Assembly: GCF_027947535.2 (NCBI RefSeq)
Contig: NZ_JAAGKO020000014.1
Span: 1 to 64,000, forward strand
Direction: 5' to 3'
DNA: 64,000 nt
Source of the DNA: Streptantibioticus silvisoli
GTDB lineage: Bacteria; Actinomycetota; Actinomycetes; Streptomycetales; Streptomycetaceae
Shown: positions 44,404 through 52,954 of the stretch, piece after piece
Layout: the number at the start of each line of letters is the position of its first letter
Numbering within the stretch: position 1 is the stretch's first letter
Program-made: the position numbers and the translations under genes
Notes under the pieces: generated by a model
Told to the model about the DNA's origin: nothing
Databases searched by the model: none
Seen by the model: only the letters and a program-made list of their open reading frames with translations

Positions 44404-45647
44404 GGACTCCTGAGGTGGTGGTGACGGGGCTGGGGGTGGTGGCGCCGAACGGGGTTGGTACGGAGGAGTTCTGGGCGGCCGCGTTGGGTGGGGTCAGTGG
44501 TATCCGGCGGGTGACGCGGTTCGATCCGGGGGGTTATCCGGCGGTGCTGGCCGGTGAGGTGCGGGATGAGGAGTTCGATCCGGCGGGTTGTCTGCCGGGG
44601 CGGTTGCTGCCGCAGACGGACCGGGTGACGCGGATGGCGCTGGTGGCGGCGGACTGGGCGCTGGCCGAGGCGGGGCTGGTGCGGGCGGACGATGGTTATG
44701 ACGTGGGGGTGGTCACCTCCAGTGCGGCCGGGGGTTACGAGTTCGGGCAGCGCGAGTTGCAGAACTTGTGGGCGAAGGGCCCGCAGCACGTCAGCGCGTA
44801 TCAGTCGTTCGCCTGGTTCTACGCCGTCAATACCGGGCAGATCTCGATCCGCAACGGTATGCGTGGTCCGTGCGGGGTGCTGGTCTCCGACGGGGCCGGC
44901 GGGCTGGACGCGCTGGGCCAGGCGCGGCGGATGATCCGAAACGGCACTGCGGCGATGGTCAGCGGTGCGGTGGAGAGCACGTTGTGTCCGTGGGGCTGGG
45001 TTGCTCACCTGGCGACCGGTCAGGTCAGTACCGCGGCGGATCCTGGCGCCGGGTACCTGCCGTTCGCGGCCGGTGCGCGCGGTCATCTGCCGGGTGAGGG
45101 CGGTGCGATCGTGGTGATGGAGGACGCGGACCGTGCCGCGGCCCGGGGCGTTACCGGGTACGGGACGGTCGCCGGGCACGCCGCCACGTTCGATCCGCCG
45201 CCGGGCAGCGGCCGCCCGCCGGCGTTGCGCCGGGCCGCCGAACTCGCCCTGGACGACGCCGGGATCACCCCCGGGCAGGTGGACGCGGTTTTCGCCGATG
45301 CGGCCGGTTCGCCGGTGGCGGACGCGCAGGAGGCCGAGGTGATCCGCGGGCTGTTCGGGGACGGCGGTGTGCCGGTCTGCGCGCCCAAGGCGATGACCGG
45401 GCGGCTGGGGGCGGGCAGTGGGCCGCTGGACGTGGTCACCGCGCTGCTGGCCATGCGCGACGGGCTGCTGCCGCCGGCCGGACCGGTCGCGGCTGCCGCG
45501 GCCGGTCACCGTATCGACCTGGTCACCGGGCGGGCCCGGCCGCACCAGGTACGTACCGCACTCGTTCTGGCCCGGGGCCAGGGCGGGTTCAACAGCGCCG
45601 TGGTGCTCCGCGGCGCGGGAGCCATCCAGGAGGGGACCACACCGTGA
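44400..45647 (+). CDS. Type II PKS chain length factor (KS-beta)
   Basis: A 415-aa homologue of the KS-alpha that lacks the catalytic Cys and pairs with it to set chain length. In KS-beta the Cys position is usually Gln (xQAGGLDA); here the block is [15 protein letters not shown], with Gly165 at that place. The two His are also missing. Start overlaps the KS-alpha stop by four bases and its own stop overlaps the ACP start (GTGA), so three subunits are coupled. The loss of Gln may reduce the decarboxylase activity attributed to it. Confidence 0.94.
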   Translation: MRTPEVVVTGLGVVAPNGVGTEEFWAAALGGVSGIRRVTRFDPGGYPAVLAGEVRDEEFDPAGCLPGRLLPQTDRVTRMALVAADWALAEAGLVRADDGYDVGVVTSSAAGGYEFGQRELQNLWAKGPQHVSAYQSFAWFYAVNTGQISIRNGMRGPCGVLVSDGAGGLDALGQARRMIRNGTAAMVSGAVESTLCPWGWVAHLATGQVSTAADPGAGYLPFAAGARGHLPGEGGAIVVMEDADRAAARGVTGYGTVAGHAATFDPPPGSGRPPALRRAAELALDDAGITPGQVDAVFADAAGSPVADAQEAEVIRGLFGDGGVPVCAPKAMTGRLGAGSGPLDVVTALLAMRDGLLPPAGPVAAAAAGHRIDLVTGRARPHQVRTALVLARGQGGFNSAVVLRGAGAIQEGTTP

Positions 45648-45901
45648 AGCAACTGACCATGGAGGAGTTCGTGGAGATCCTGCGCGCCAGCGCCGGGGAG
45701 GACGAGGCCGTCGACCTCGGCGGTGAGATCGGCGATACGCCCTTCGCCGATCTGGGCTACGACTCGCTGGCCCTGCTGGAGACCGCGGGCCGCGTCCAGC
45801 GCACCTACGGCATCGACCTCGGCGACGAGACGCTGGCCGAGGCCGACACCCCCCGCAGGTTCCTGGAAGCGGTCAACACGTCATTGGCGGCCGGGGTCTG
45901 A
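45644..45901 (+). CDS. Type II PKS acyl carrier protein
   Basis: An 85-aa carrier protein with the phosphopantetheine site Ser41 in LGYDSLALLE. Acidic, four-helix layout and expected length. GTG 45644 overlaps the KS-beta stop. With the two genes before it this completes a minimal type II PKS. A terminator-like hairpin follows. Confidence 0.95.
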   Translation: MKQLTMEEFVEILRASAGEDEAVDLGGEIGDTPFADLGYDSLALLETAGRVQRTYGIDLGDETLAEADTPRRFLEAVNTSLAAGV

Positions 45902-45911
45902 ACGGACCCCT

Positions 45912-45957
45912 GCGGGGCCGGGACCGGCGGCGGAACCGCTGGCGGAACCGGCCCCGC
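45912..45957. terminator. Probable terminator after the minimal PKS
   Basis: GCGGGGCCGG (45912-45921) pairs with CCGGCCCCGC (45948-45957), 11 bases after the ACP stop; the 26-base loop has CGG repeats. Longer loop than usual, so moderate confidence. Confidence 0.45.
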
Positions 45958-46505
45958 GCGGTCGGGTGCGGTCCCGCGGTCCGTAGGCAGGCGGTCTGCA
46001 GTCGCTCCGCACGCGAGCGCGTGTGATCCGCAGGCGGTTCGTGGGTGGGGCCGCAGCCGGACCGCCTGCGTACCGGTGATCGCCCGGCGCCCCCACCACC
46101 GGCGCCCCGGTGGTTGCCCGTTACCGGGCTGTCGTCGGGTCGCCGGTGTGCCCGGGAGAGGCCGGCCGGCTTGTCGTCGGGTGGTCGGTGTGCGGGTGCT
46201 GGGGTGTCGTAGGGGTGTTGTTCGCGGCCGGGAATTGACTACCGTGTGTGATATCGCGTGACGAGTGCTCAGGGGGTCTTGAAATCAAAAAAACGTGCTA
46301 TCTTCGGGTTCGGCCCGGTGCTTCCGGGGTATGAAATGGCGTGAACACGGAACGCCGAAAACAAATTCCCCCCGAATATGTGTGCGGGGTAAATATATTC
46401 GTGAGTTGGTGTCCCGTTCTCGGGCGTGCTGAATCATTTCGCGATCGTGCTCAACTTGGGAATTCGGCGACTGTGGCCGACGGATTATCCGATTCAGGGG
46501 GCGTA
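45958..46505. other. Leader region of the SARP gene
   Basis: About 550 bases. From 46250 to 46500 the DNA is markedly AT-richer (CTTGAAATCAAAAAAACG, GGTAAATATATTCG), likely the SARP promoter. An open frame continuous with SARP runs from GTG 46341 but has non-actinomycete codon use and a TTA codon at 46485; it is treated as untranslated. Confidence 0.5.
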
Positions 46506-47327
46506 GTGATAGCCAGGGTTCTTGGGACGCTCGATGTGAAAGTCAACGGCCGCTCGACCGTTCCCACGGCTCCCAAGCCGCGGAAGGTGCTGGCCCTGTT
46601 GGTGCTCCACGCCAACCACGTGGTCTCCACCCCGGCGCTGATGAGGGAGCTGTGGGGCGAACAGCCGCCGCCGAGCGCGGCCACGACCCTGCAGACGTAC
46701 ATCCTGCTGCTGCGGAAGCTCCTGGCGAAGGTCCTGCCCGGCGGGATGGTGGAGGCCAAGCGGGTGCTGTCGACCTGGCCCGGCGGATACCGCCTCCACC
46801 TGTCCGGCGACGCGATGGACCTGCGCCGCTTCGACCAGCTGTGCGTCCAGGGCCGGCAGGCCCTGGCCCGCGGGGAGAACGAGAAGGCCGCCGACACCCT
46901 CAGCGAGGCACTCGCCCTGTGGCGCGACGACGTCCTGGTCGACATCGCCCCCGGCCCACTGCTGGAGGCCGAAACGGTACGGCTGCGCGAGAGCCGCCTG
47001 GTGGCCCTGGAACAACGCATCGAAGCCGACCTGCGCCTGGGCCGCCACCACCAGGCCATCGGCGAACTGTCCTCACTCGTCGTGGAGTTTCCCCTCAACG
47101 AAAACCTCCACGCCCACCTGATGCTCGCCCTGCACCGCTCGGGCCGCACAGCACAAGCCCTCGGCGTCTACCAGCGCCTTCGCGCCGCACTCATCAACGA
47201 ACTCGGCCTGGACCCCTCCTCACGCCTGCGCGACCTGCACCTCGCGCTACTCGTCTGCGACCCCGCCCTCGACAGCGAACCCACCGGCACAGCAGCCACC
47301 CCCGGCAGACTGATCGCCGTCTCCTGA
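46506..47327 (+). CDS. SARP-family pathway activator (AfsR/DnrI type)
   Basis: A 273-aa regulator: winged helix (trans_reg_C) domain about 1-95 (ARVLGTLDVKVNGR...TLQTYILLLRKLL), then a bacterial transcriptional activation domain (BTAD) about 100-245 with DLRRFDQLCVQGRQALARG and HLMLALHRSGRTAQALGVYQRLR. SARPs bind direct heptamer repeats and switch on antibiotic genes; this one follows the minimal PKS and is its likely activator. GTG 46506 chosen for AGGGGG upstream and for the family-typical N-terminus. A longer form from 46341 would carry a TTA codon and so depend on bldA. Confidence 0.93.
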   Translation: MIARVLGTLDVKVNGRSTVPTAPKPRKVLALLVLHANHVVSTPALMRELWGEQPPPSAATTLQTYILLLRKLLAKVLPGGMVEAKRVLSTWPGGYRLHLSGDAMDLRRFDQLCVQGRQALARGENEKAADTLSEALALWRDDVLVDIAPGPLLEAETVRLRESRLVALEQRIEADLRLGRHHQAIGELSSLVVEFPLNENLHAHLMLALHRSGRTAQALGVYQRLRAALINELGLDPSSRLRDLHLALLVCDPALDSEPTGTAATPGRLIAVS

Positions 47328-47367
47328 CCACCGGTGCGGGTATTGCGCCGGTCTGCGGTCACCGAAA

Positions 47368-47389
47368 GGGGTGCCACGACGGGCACCCC
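47368..47389. terminator. Hairpin after the SARP gene
   Basis: Eight-base-pair stem GGGGTGCC / GGCACCCC with a 6-nt loop, 40 bases after the stop at 47327. Also in position to terminate the leftward MFS remnant. Confidence 0.6.
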
Positions 47390-47495
47390 CGTGCGGGTGT
47401 TACGCCGGAGGTTCTCGTGCGGGTGTCGCATGCCCGCACCGGCTCCGTCCGCGAGAACGGAGTCTGGCTCAATGGGGCGGAACGCGGCGCCGACG

Positions 47496-47777
47496 TCAGT
47501 CCCGTGCCGCCGCCTCGGGCCCGGGAGTGACGGCCGCCGGCTCCGCGGTCATCATCACCGGACGCTTGTGGCGGTACCCGACCCGCACACCGAGCGGCAG
47601 CGCGATCGCCGCACTGGCGACCGCCGACAGCCCCGCCAGGAGCGACACCCGGAACGTCGAGGCGTGCAGGGTCGGCAGCGCGATCAACGGCAGCGCCCCC
47701 GAGCCGACCGCGCTGCCCGCGGCACTGACCGCGTAACCGGCCCACAGCTTGCGCAAATCCTCACCCAGTCCGTTCTG
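47496..47777 (-). pseudogene. MFS transporter remnant (first two helices only)
   Basis: The frame reads LGEDLRKLWAGYAVSAAGSAVGSGALPLIAL then RVSLLAGLSAVASAAIALPLG and RHKRPVMM, which is the beginning of an actinomycete MFS permease through helix 2 and motif A. It then ends within 20 codons (EPAAVTPGPEAAARD). No start codon with a ribosome binding site is apparent and the other ten helices are missing, so it is a pseudogene. Confidence 0.6.
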
Positions 47778-48526
47778 ACGGCGCAACGGCCCTTCTACCG
47801 CAGGGAAGCAGTGATCCCAACGAGGCAGCAACGCGTCCGGCGGACACCGCGCCACGCGTCAGCCCCGGACGCCGGGCCGATCAGGTCCTGCGGTCGCGAC
47901 CGCGACGCGGCGACGCAGTCCTCGAACAGCCTGCTGGGGCCCGCGCAAGCCCGCGGCGCTACGCGCGGCGGGGCTGATCACGACGACCCGCGCCGGCCGC
48001 GCGGGCGTGCACCGGCGCATGCGACCGGGGGTGGACCTGCGCCGGCGCCGGGTCCTGGCGGACGCGGTCCGCGGGCTCAGGGAGGACTCCGCCACGGTCA
48101 AGCGGACCGGGGTGGCCGGTGCGAGTGACGCCGCTGCGGAGGGCATTGCTCGCGGGCCGCCGTTCACCCCCCCTGACACGACGGGTCCCCCGGCATCGCC
48201 GAACCGGCGGCCGGCGGCCTGCACGACCGCGGCCGCACGGCCGGCGTCCCGACGCCGACGGCACGCCGTCCGCTTCCGGGGCACGCGCCGTGGCACCCGC
48301 CGTGGCGGACGAGCCCGGATGGGCGACCGACGCCACCGCGACGCCCATGCGCCTGGCTGCGGGCCAGGGGGATGGCCGATACCAGCGGTTGCCGAGCGGG
48401 GCACCTTTGACACTCCCGCAGCAGCGGAAGCAGGATGCTGCGCCGAGGGCCGTTGGATCGATCCAAGAGCCCCTGGGAACGGTCCACAGGCTGGTCAGTC
48501 GTCCCTGCCGAAGGAGAATCCGCGCC

Positions 48527-49078
48527 ATGCAGCGTTCGCTCCGCCGTAGGATCATCAGTTCCGCCGCCGTGCTCGGCGCCGCCGCCATGCTCTTGGCGGG
48601 CACCGCCGGGGTCTCCGAGGCGGCTCCCCGGCAGGCGGCTCCCCAGCACGTGACACCGGCCGACGACCCGCCGGGCACGGCCGTCACGACGTTCACCGAC
48701 AACACCACCGGCCACGTGTACACCTGCCGGGTCTACACGCCCACCGGCATCGGCGCCCCCAACCCCCCGCTGCACGGCGCGTCCTGGACCGGCGTGGCCA
48801 GCTGTGACCTCTCCCTGCGCATGCAGGGCGCCAGCGCGGTGTACGTCTGGGGCCAGAGCATCGCCTACTACCCGGGCAGCTCGTACGACGACACGGCCTA
48901 CACCAACTCGACCACCGGCACGGTCGTGCTGTACACCGGGCCGGCCTGGGGCATCAACAACAACGTGCTGTTCTTCGCCCCGCCGAACACGACCGCCACC
49001 CCCGGCGCCGGCTGCTACACCCAGGCCGCCGGCCAGATCCACTGCACGGCCACCACGGGTCCCTTCTCGGTCTCCTGA
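48527..49078 (+). CDS. Secreted protein of unknown function
   Basis: A 183-aa protein. Signal peptide about 1-33 (MQRSLRRRIISSAAVLGAAAMLLAGTAGVSEAA). The mature part is Gly/Thr/Tyr-rich, beta, with four cysteines (VYTCRV, ASCDLS, AGCYTQ, IHCTAT). ATG 48527 follows GAAGGAGAA. It resembles, in size and cysteine spacing, other small exported Streptomyces proteins in this window, but no named family. Confidence 0.82.
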   Translation: MQRSLRRRIISSAAVLGAAAMLLAGTAGVSEAAPRQAAPQHVTPADDPPGTAVTTFTDNTTGHVYTCRVYTPTGIGAPNPPLHGASWTGVASCDLSLRMQGASAVYVWGQSIAYYPGSSYDDTAYTNSTTGTVVLYTGPAWGINNNVLFFAPPNTTATPGAGCYTQAAGQIHCTATTGPFSVS

Positions 49079-49092
49079 CCCGCCGGGGGCGC

Positions 49093-49482
49093 CTACGGGC
49101 CCGTCGCCGGACCGGGGATCATCTTGCGCAGCCGTTCCGCCACGTCGTAGACCGTCAGGCTCAGCGTGCGGATGTCGGTGATCAGCCCTCGCCAGGGTTC
49201 GAAGTCACCGTCGATCTCCTGTCCGCAGGCCCGGATGTAGGCGACCGCCACGCCGTACGCGTAGTACGCGTTCCGCGCCGGCAGGGGGCGCAGCAGGACC
49301 AGCTGCTCCAGGAGGGCTGCGGCGCGCCAGTACGCGTCGGGCTCGTCGCCGAGCTTCGGGGTGTTCACCCGGTGCCGCGCCACGGCGGCGACCAGCCCGC
49401 TGTAGTCCCGGACGCCGAGCTGGTTGCCGAGGAGGTCCTCCTGGCGGTCGAGCAGCCAGCGGACGTCGACGTGCAGTTCCAC
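49093..49482 (-). CDS. Doc/Fic-like toxin with degenerate catalytic motif
   Basis: A 129-aa protein in the position and with the size of a death-on-curing toxin. It begins LHVDVRWLLDRQEDLLGN and has the helical core KLGDEPDAYWRAAALLEQLVLLRPLP. In active Doc proteins the next segment is H-x-F-x-D/N-G/A-N-K-R; here it is RPLPARNAYYAYG, with the His and Lys lost. GTG 49482 lies two bases after the antitoxin stop. Ordinary Doc kills by phosphorylating EF-Tu; this form is probably inactive or has a changed activity. Confidence 0.7.
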   Translation of the reverse strand: MELHVDVRWLLDRQEDLLGNQLGVRDYSGLVAAVARHRVNTPKLGDEPDAYWRAAALLEQLVLLRPLPARNAYYAYGVAVAYIRACGQEIDGDFEPWRGLITDIRTLSLTVYDVAERLRKMIPGPATGP

Positions 49483-49484
49483 GG

Positions 49485-49730
49485 TCAGGCCGCCGTCCGC
49501 CCGGTACCGGCCGGCGCGTCGTCGGGGAACGCCTCGGCGAACGCGTCGGCCAGGCCCGGCCGGCCGACCGCGTCACGGAAGTACGTGGTGGCGTGCCGGA
49601 GCCGCAGCTGGTTCTGCTCCTCCATGGCAAGGGTGGCCAGGTAGGCGCGCAGGCTCTGCCCGTTCGCCTCGGCCAGGGCGGCCAGTCGGTCACGCGTCTC
49701 GGAGTCAACCTTCACGGTGGTGTCAGCCAT
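49485..49730 (-). CDS. Antitoxin-like small DNA-binding protein
   Basis: An 81-aa protein starting at ATG 49730 after GGGGGG. Its first 45 residues (DTTVKVDSETRDRLAALAEANGQSLRAYLATL) are a ribbon-helix-helix type domain, as in antitoxins that pair with Doc or VapC. The C-terminal half is acidic, suited to binding the toxin. It precedes the Doc-like gene by two bases in the same operon and should autoregulate it. Confidence 0.8.
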   Translation of the reverse strand: MADTTVKVDSETRDRLAALAEANGQSLRAYLATLAMEEQNQLRLRHATTYFRDAVGRPGLADAFAEAFPDDAPAGTGRTAA

Positions 49731-49933
49731 GCCCCCCAGTATGCACGAACGGGTACCTTCGTGAATACCTGGAGGGCGGTCCGCCGGTGGGCGGAGCCCC
49801 CCGTTCGTCTGCGCGCAGGCAACAACGTCCCATATCGCACGTGTTAAGGTCCGCGCAGTCACGCGTGAGCGGCTGGGGAGCCGCGGGCGGTCCGGGGGAG
49901 ACGGGCGCCACGCGTCCGCATCCAGGGGGACCC

Positions 49934-52156
49934 ATGGCCATCCGCCGGGCCGCGCTCGCGAGCGCGGTCACACTCGTCGCCGGCATCGTCACAGCCGGCC
50001 TGCCGACCGCGCAGGCCAGTGCCGCCGACAGCACGGCACTGCCCGGAACGTCCGTCACACAGGCCCTGGTGGACGACGCCGCCGGCCACCTCTTCCTGCG
50101 GCAGGACGGCGACCTGCTGGTCACCGACCTGACCGGCGCCGAACTGGCCACGCTCCCCGAACCCGGCACCGGCGGCATCGCACTGTCCGCAGACGGCTCG
50201 ACCGTCTACGTGGCGCGCGGCGACGACGGCCGGATCGCCGCGGTCGACACCGCCACGCTGACCCGGACCGCGCTGTACGCCACCGGCACCGGCACGGCGC
50301 CCACCGCGGTCGCGGTGTCGGGCGGCCGGGTGTGGTTCACCTACACGGGGGCGGACGGCGGCGGCATCGGTTCGCTCGACCCCGCCCCCGGTGGCACCGC
50401 GTCACCGGCCGTCCTGACCCCGGTGGCCGGCGCGCAGGATCCGCAGACCTCGCCCGCCGCCCCCGGCACCCTCGTGACCTCCGCCGCGCCCGACGGCTCC
50501 CCGGAGGCGGCCGTCTACGACATCAGCACGGGCGTTCCCCGGCTCACCGCCTCGGCGCCCGGCGACCCGGGCCCGCTGGAGATCGCCCCGGACGGTAAGC
50601 ACGTGTTCTCCGCCGGCGACGGCGTGCTCGACCTGAGCGACCTGAGCAGGGACGGCAGGTACTACCCCACCTTTCCCGCCGGGGACGACAGCAGGTTCGC
50701 CCTCGCCGCCGACGGGACGCTCGCCTACACCGCCGACGACACCGCCGTCCACACCGCGGGCCCGGTCACCCCGGAAGAACTGCGCCGCTACCCGGGCCAG
50801 GGGACGACGGCCCTGGCCTGGGCACCGGACGACAGCGCGGTCTACCGCTTCTACGACGACGGCGGGCCGCACCTGGAGACCCTCGACGGTCCCGAACTCG
50901 GCGACACCTACGTGTCGTTCGGTGCTCCCGCCACCGCCCCGGCCACCGACCGGGCCATCACGCTCCCCGTCTCCGTCTGCGGTGTCAACGCCTTCGGCGT
51001 CGGCGAGAGCGTCCACGTCGTCCGGACGGGCCCCGGTGACCCGGGCACCACCCTGCCCGCCCTCACCGCGACCGGCTCCGAGGACGACAACGGCTTTCAC
51101 TGCCTGGCGTTCACCCTCAGCGACGACGTCCCGCTGCCCGGCGCCTGGCAGTACGCCGTCACCTACGACGGCGACCCGGCGCACACCGGCTCCACCGGGC
51201 AGGACACCGTCACGGTCGGCCCGTCCACGCCCCGCGTCACGCTCACCGCACCCCGGACCGCCGCACGCGGCGCCGCGGTCCACCTCACCGGCACCCTCGA
51301 CCACCCGCCCTACGCGGCCGGCAGCGTCGTGCACGTCATCAAGACCAACCTCGCCCACCCCGACGGCTACCCCCTGCCCGACGCGAAGGTCGGCGTGGAC
51401 GGCACGTTCAGCGTGACCGACACCGTGCCGACCGGCGGACCGACCACCTACACCGCCTCCTTCGCCGGCGACGCCGGCCGGAACCCGGCCGCCGGAACGG
51501 CGACCGTCCAGGTCTCCCGCCTCACGCCGCAGCTGTCGATCACCACCGACCGCTCCAGCTACGCCAACGGCTCCACGGCCACGGTCACCGCACACCTGGG
51601 CACCACGTACAACGGCCGCTCCGTCGAGATCTACGCCCACCCCTACGGCGGCGCCACCACCTTGATCCACTCCGGCACCGTCGACGCGCACGGCGACCTC
51701 ACCGTCCGCTACCACCTGCCGCACAGCTCCACCTTCAGCGCCCGGTTCCCCGGCGACTACCGCTACGCACCGGCCACCGCCGACCGCAACGCCCCCGTGT
51801 ACGTCGGCATCACCGAGACCCTGACCGGCTCCTACGGCGCGACCACGATCAACGGCCACACCTACCGTCTCTACCATGTCGGCTCCCCCATCGGCCTCAC
51901 GGCCGCGGTCACCCCCGCCAAGCCCGGCGAGCAGGTGTCCTGCACCGTGCAGGAGTGGGAGCAGGGCGCCTGGCTCATGGTGTCCGGCACCTCCGCCGCG
52001 GAGCTGTCCGCGTCCAGCACCCACCGGTTCACCCTGGGCACCGGAAGCTGGAGCGGCCCGACGAGCTTGCGCATACGGGTCTCCTACGCCAGAACGACCG
52101 ACGACGACACCAACCTCGACACCGACGGCGGCTGGGTCTACCTCCAGCTGCGCTGA
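49934..52156 (+). CDS. Secreted beta-propeller/Ig-like repeat protein
   Basis: A 740-aa exported protein. Signal peptide about 1-35; residues 40-315 resemble a beta-propeller (GGIALSADGSTVYVARGDDGRIAAVDTATLTR, ALAADGTLAYTADD); the remainder is at least four Ig-like (bacterial Ig, Big3-type) domains of 95 residues, each with V-T-Y-D-G-D-P or F-A-G-D-A/F-P-G-D-Y at the end (TYDGDPAHTGSTGQ, SFAGDAGRNPAAGT, RFPGDYRYAPATA). ATG 49934 follows CCAGGGGG. Probably a cell-surface adhesion or matrix protein. Confidence 0.88.
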   Translation: MAIRRAALASAVTLVAGIVTAGLPTAQASAADSTALPGTSVTQALVDDAAGHLFLRQDGDLLVTDLTGAELATLPEPGTGGIALSADGSTVYVARGDDGRIAAVDTATLTRTALYATGTGTAPTAVAVSGGRVWFTYTGADGGGIGSLDPAPGGTASPAVLTPVAGAQDPQTSPAAPGTLVTSAAPDGSPEAAVYDISTGVPRLTASAPGDPGPLEIAPDGKHVFSAGDGVLDLSDLSRDGRYYPTFPAGDDSRFALAADGTLAYTADDTAVHTAGPVTPEELRRYPGQGTTALAWAPDDSAVYRFYDDGGPHLETLDGPELGDTYVSFGAPATAPATDRAITLPVSVCGVNAFGVGESVHVVRTGPGDPGTTLPALTATGSEDDNGFHCLAFTLSDDVPLPGAWQYAVTYDGDPAHTGSTGQDTVTVGPSTPRVTLTAPRTAARGAAVHLTGTLDHPPYAAGSVVHVIKTNLAHPDGYPLPDAKVGVDGTFSVTDTVPTGGPTTYTASFAGDAGRNPAAGTATVQVSRLTPQLSITTDRSSYANGSTATVTAHLGTTYNGRSVEIYAHPYGGATTLIHSGTVDAHGDLTVRYHLPHSSTFSARFPGDYRYAPATADRNAPVYVGITETLTGSYGATTINGHTYRLYHVGSPIGLTAAVTPAKPGEQVSCTVQEWEQGAWLMVSGTSAAELSASSTHRFTLGTGSWSGPTSLRIRVSYARTTDDDTNLDTDGGWVYLQLR

Positions 52157-52483
52157 CCCCTGCGGCACCGGCCGCGCCGCCGGGCGGCGTGCTCCCCGAC
52201 AACCCGTCCCGGTCCGCGGCCGTGAGCGCCGGCGAACGCCGCGGCCCAGTCGCGGCGCAGCACGTTGGCGGGGCGGCGGGTCCGGCTCTCTCCCCGCTCG
52301 TTGACGGTCACCGGGTCCCCGTGCAGCCGGACTTCGGGCAGCAGCGCCGGCACGTCCCGTTCCCGGCCGGACCTGTAGCCGACCGACGTCCTCGGGCCGC
52401 CCGCGCCGCGCGGCGCACTGTGACCCCGCCGTGCCGAGCACGGATCAGCTGATGCGACAGCGACGTGACGGGTGTGAAGACGC
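52157..52483 (-). other. Intergenic region with a coding-like remnant on the minus strand
   Basis: Between about 52400 and 52190 the minus strand reads VGYRSGRERDVPALLPEVRL and on through RRPANVLRRDWAAAFAG with roughly 90 percent G or C in third positions, far above background, yet has no start or recognisable family. It looks like the 3' end of a gene whose beginning has been lost or lies outside a good frame. Confidence 0.4.
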
Positions 52484-52954
52484 TCAAGGGGCCGGAGGAG
52501 AGGTGGGCGCGGCTGTCGGGCCGGGAGAATCGCTGTGGCGGGTGCGGCCCGCGCCCGGCGAGTGCGTGGATCCGGACCCGTTCGCGGTCCACACGGAGGC
52601 GTCGAGGTAGGTGCTGTCGGCGGTGACGAGGTCGTCGGTGATGGTCCAGATCGAGCACCAATAGGTGCGGCGGATCGAGCCGGATTCGGTGTCGGTGAAG
52701 GTACAGGTGCCTTCGACGGTGACGGTGTCGTCGCCGGTGTGCAGCAGCCGGGTGATCGCGGCCCGGCGGTCGGGCGCGATGCCGAGGACCTCGGATTCCA
52801 CTGTGTGGAACTTGTCGCGGTCGGTGATGGCGAGGACACCGTTGACCTTGATCCGGAGGTCGTCCGGGTAGCACTGGTCGATCATGGCGTGCACGTCGGT
52901 GTTGTACAGGTCGATGAGGCGTTCGGCCATCGCTTCGTTGGCCTGCTGGGACAT
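52484..52954 (-). CDS. SnoaL-like (NTF2-fold) protein
   Basis: A 156-aa soluble protein. The first 115 residues fit the NTF2/SnoaL cone fold (MAERLIDLYNTDVHAMIDQCYPDDLRIKVNG...RRAAITRLLHTGDDTVTVEGTCTFTDTESGSIRRTYWCSIWTI). The last 30 are Ser/Pro/Thr-rich and probably disordered. Such proteins bind small hydrophobic ligands or act as cyclases or isomerases. ATG 52954 follows ACGGAGA. Confidence 0.85.
   Translation of the reverse strand: MSQQANEAMAERLIDLYNTDVHAMIDQCYPDDLRIKVNGVLAITDRDKFHTVESEVLGIAPDRRAAITRLLHTGDDTVTVEGTCTFTDTESGSIRRTYWCSIWTITDDLVTADSTYLDASVWTANGSGSTHSPGAGRTRHSDSPGPTAAPTSPPAP

Larger units (their letters stand above)
47328..48526. other. Large region with a decayed transporter
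   Basis: About 1.2 kb. It contains a hairpin at 47368, near-repeats of GTGCGGGT-x-TT-x-CGCCGG around 47335 and 47390, an MFS remnant on the minus strand (47496-47777) and, to its right, about 700 bases with no supportable gene. Confidence 0.5.

Noticed and set aside
46341-46505. Longer SARP start
   Set aside because: Non-actinomycete codon use (AAA, ATA, TTA) and no family homology before residue VIARVLG.
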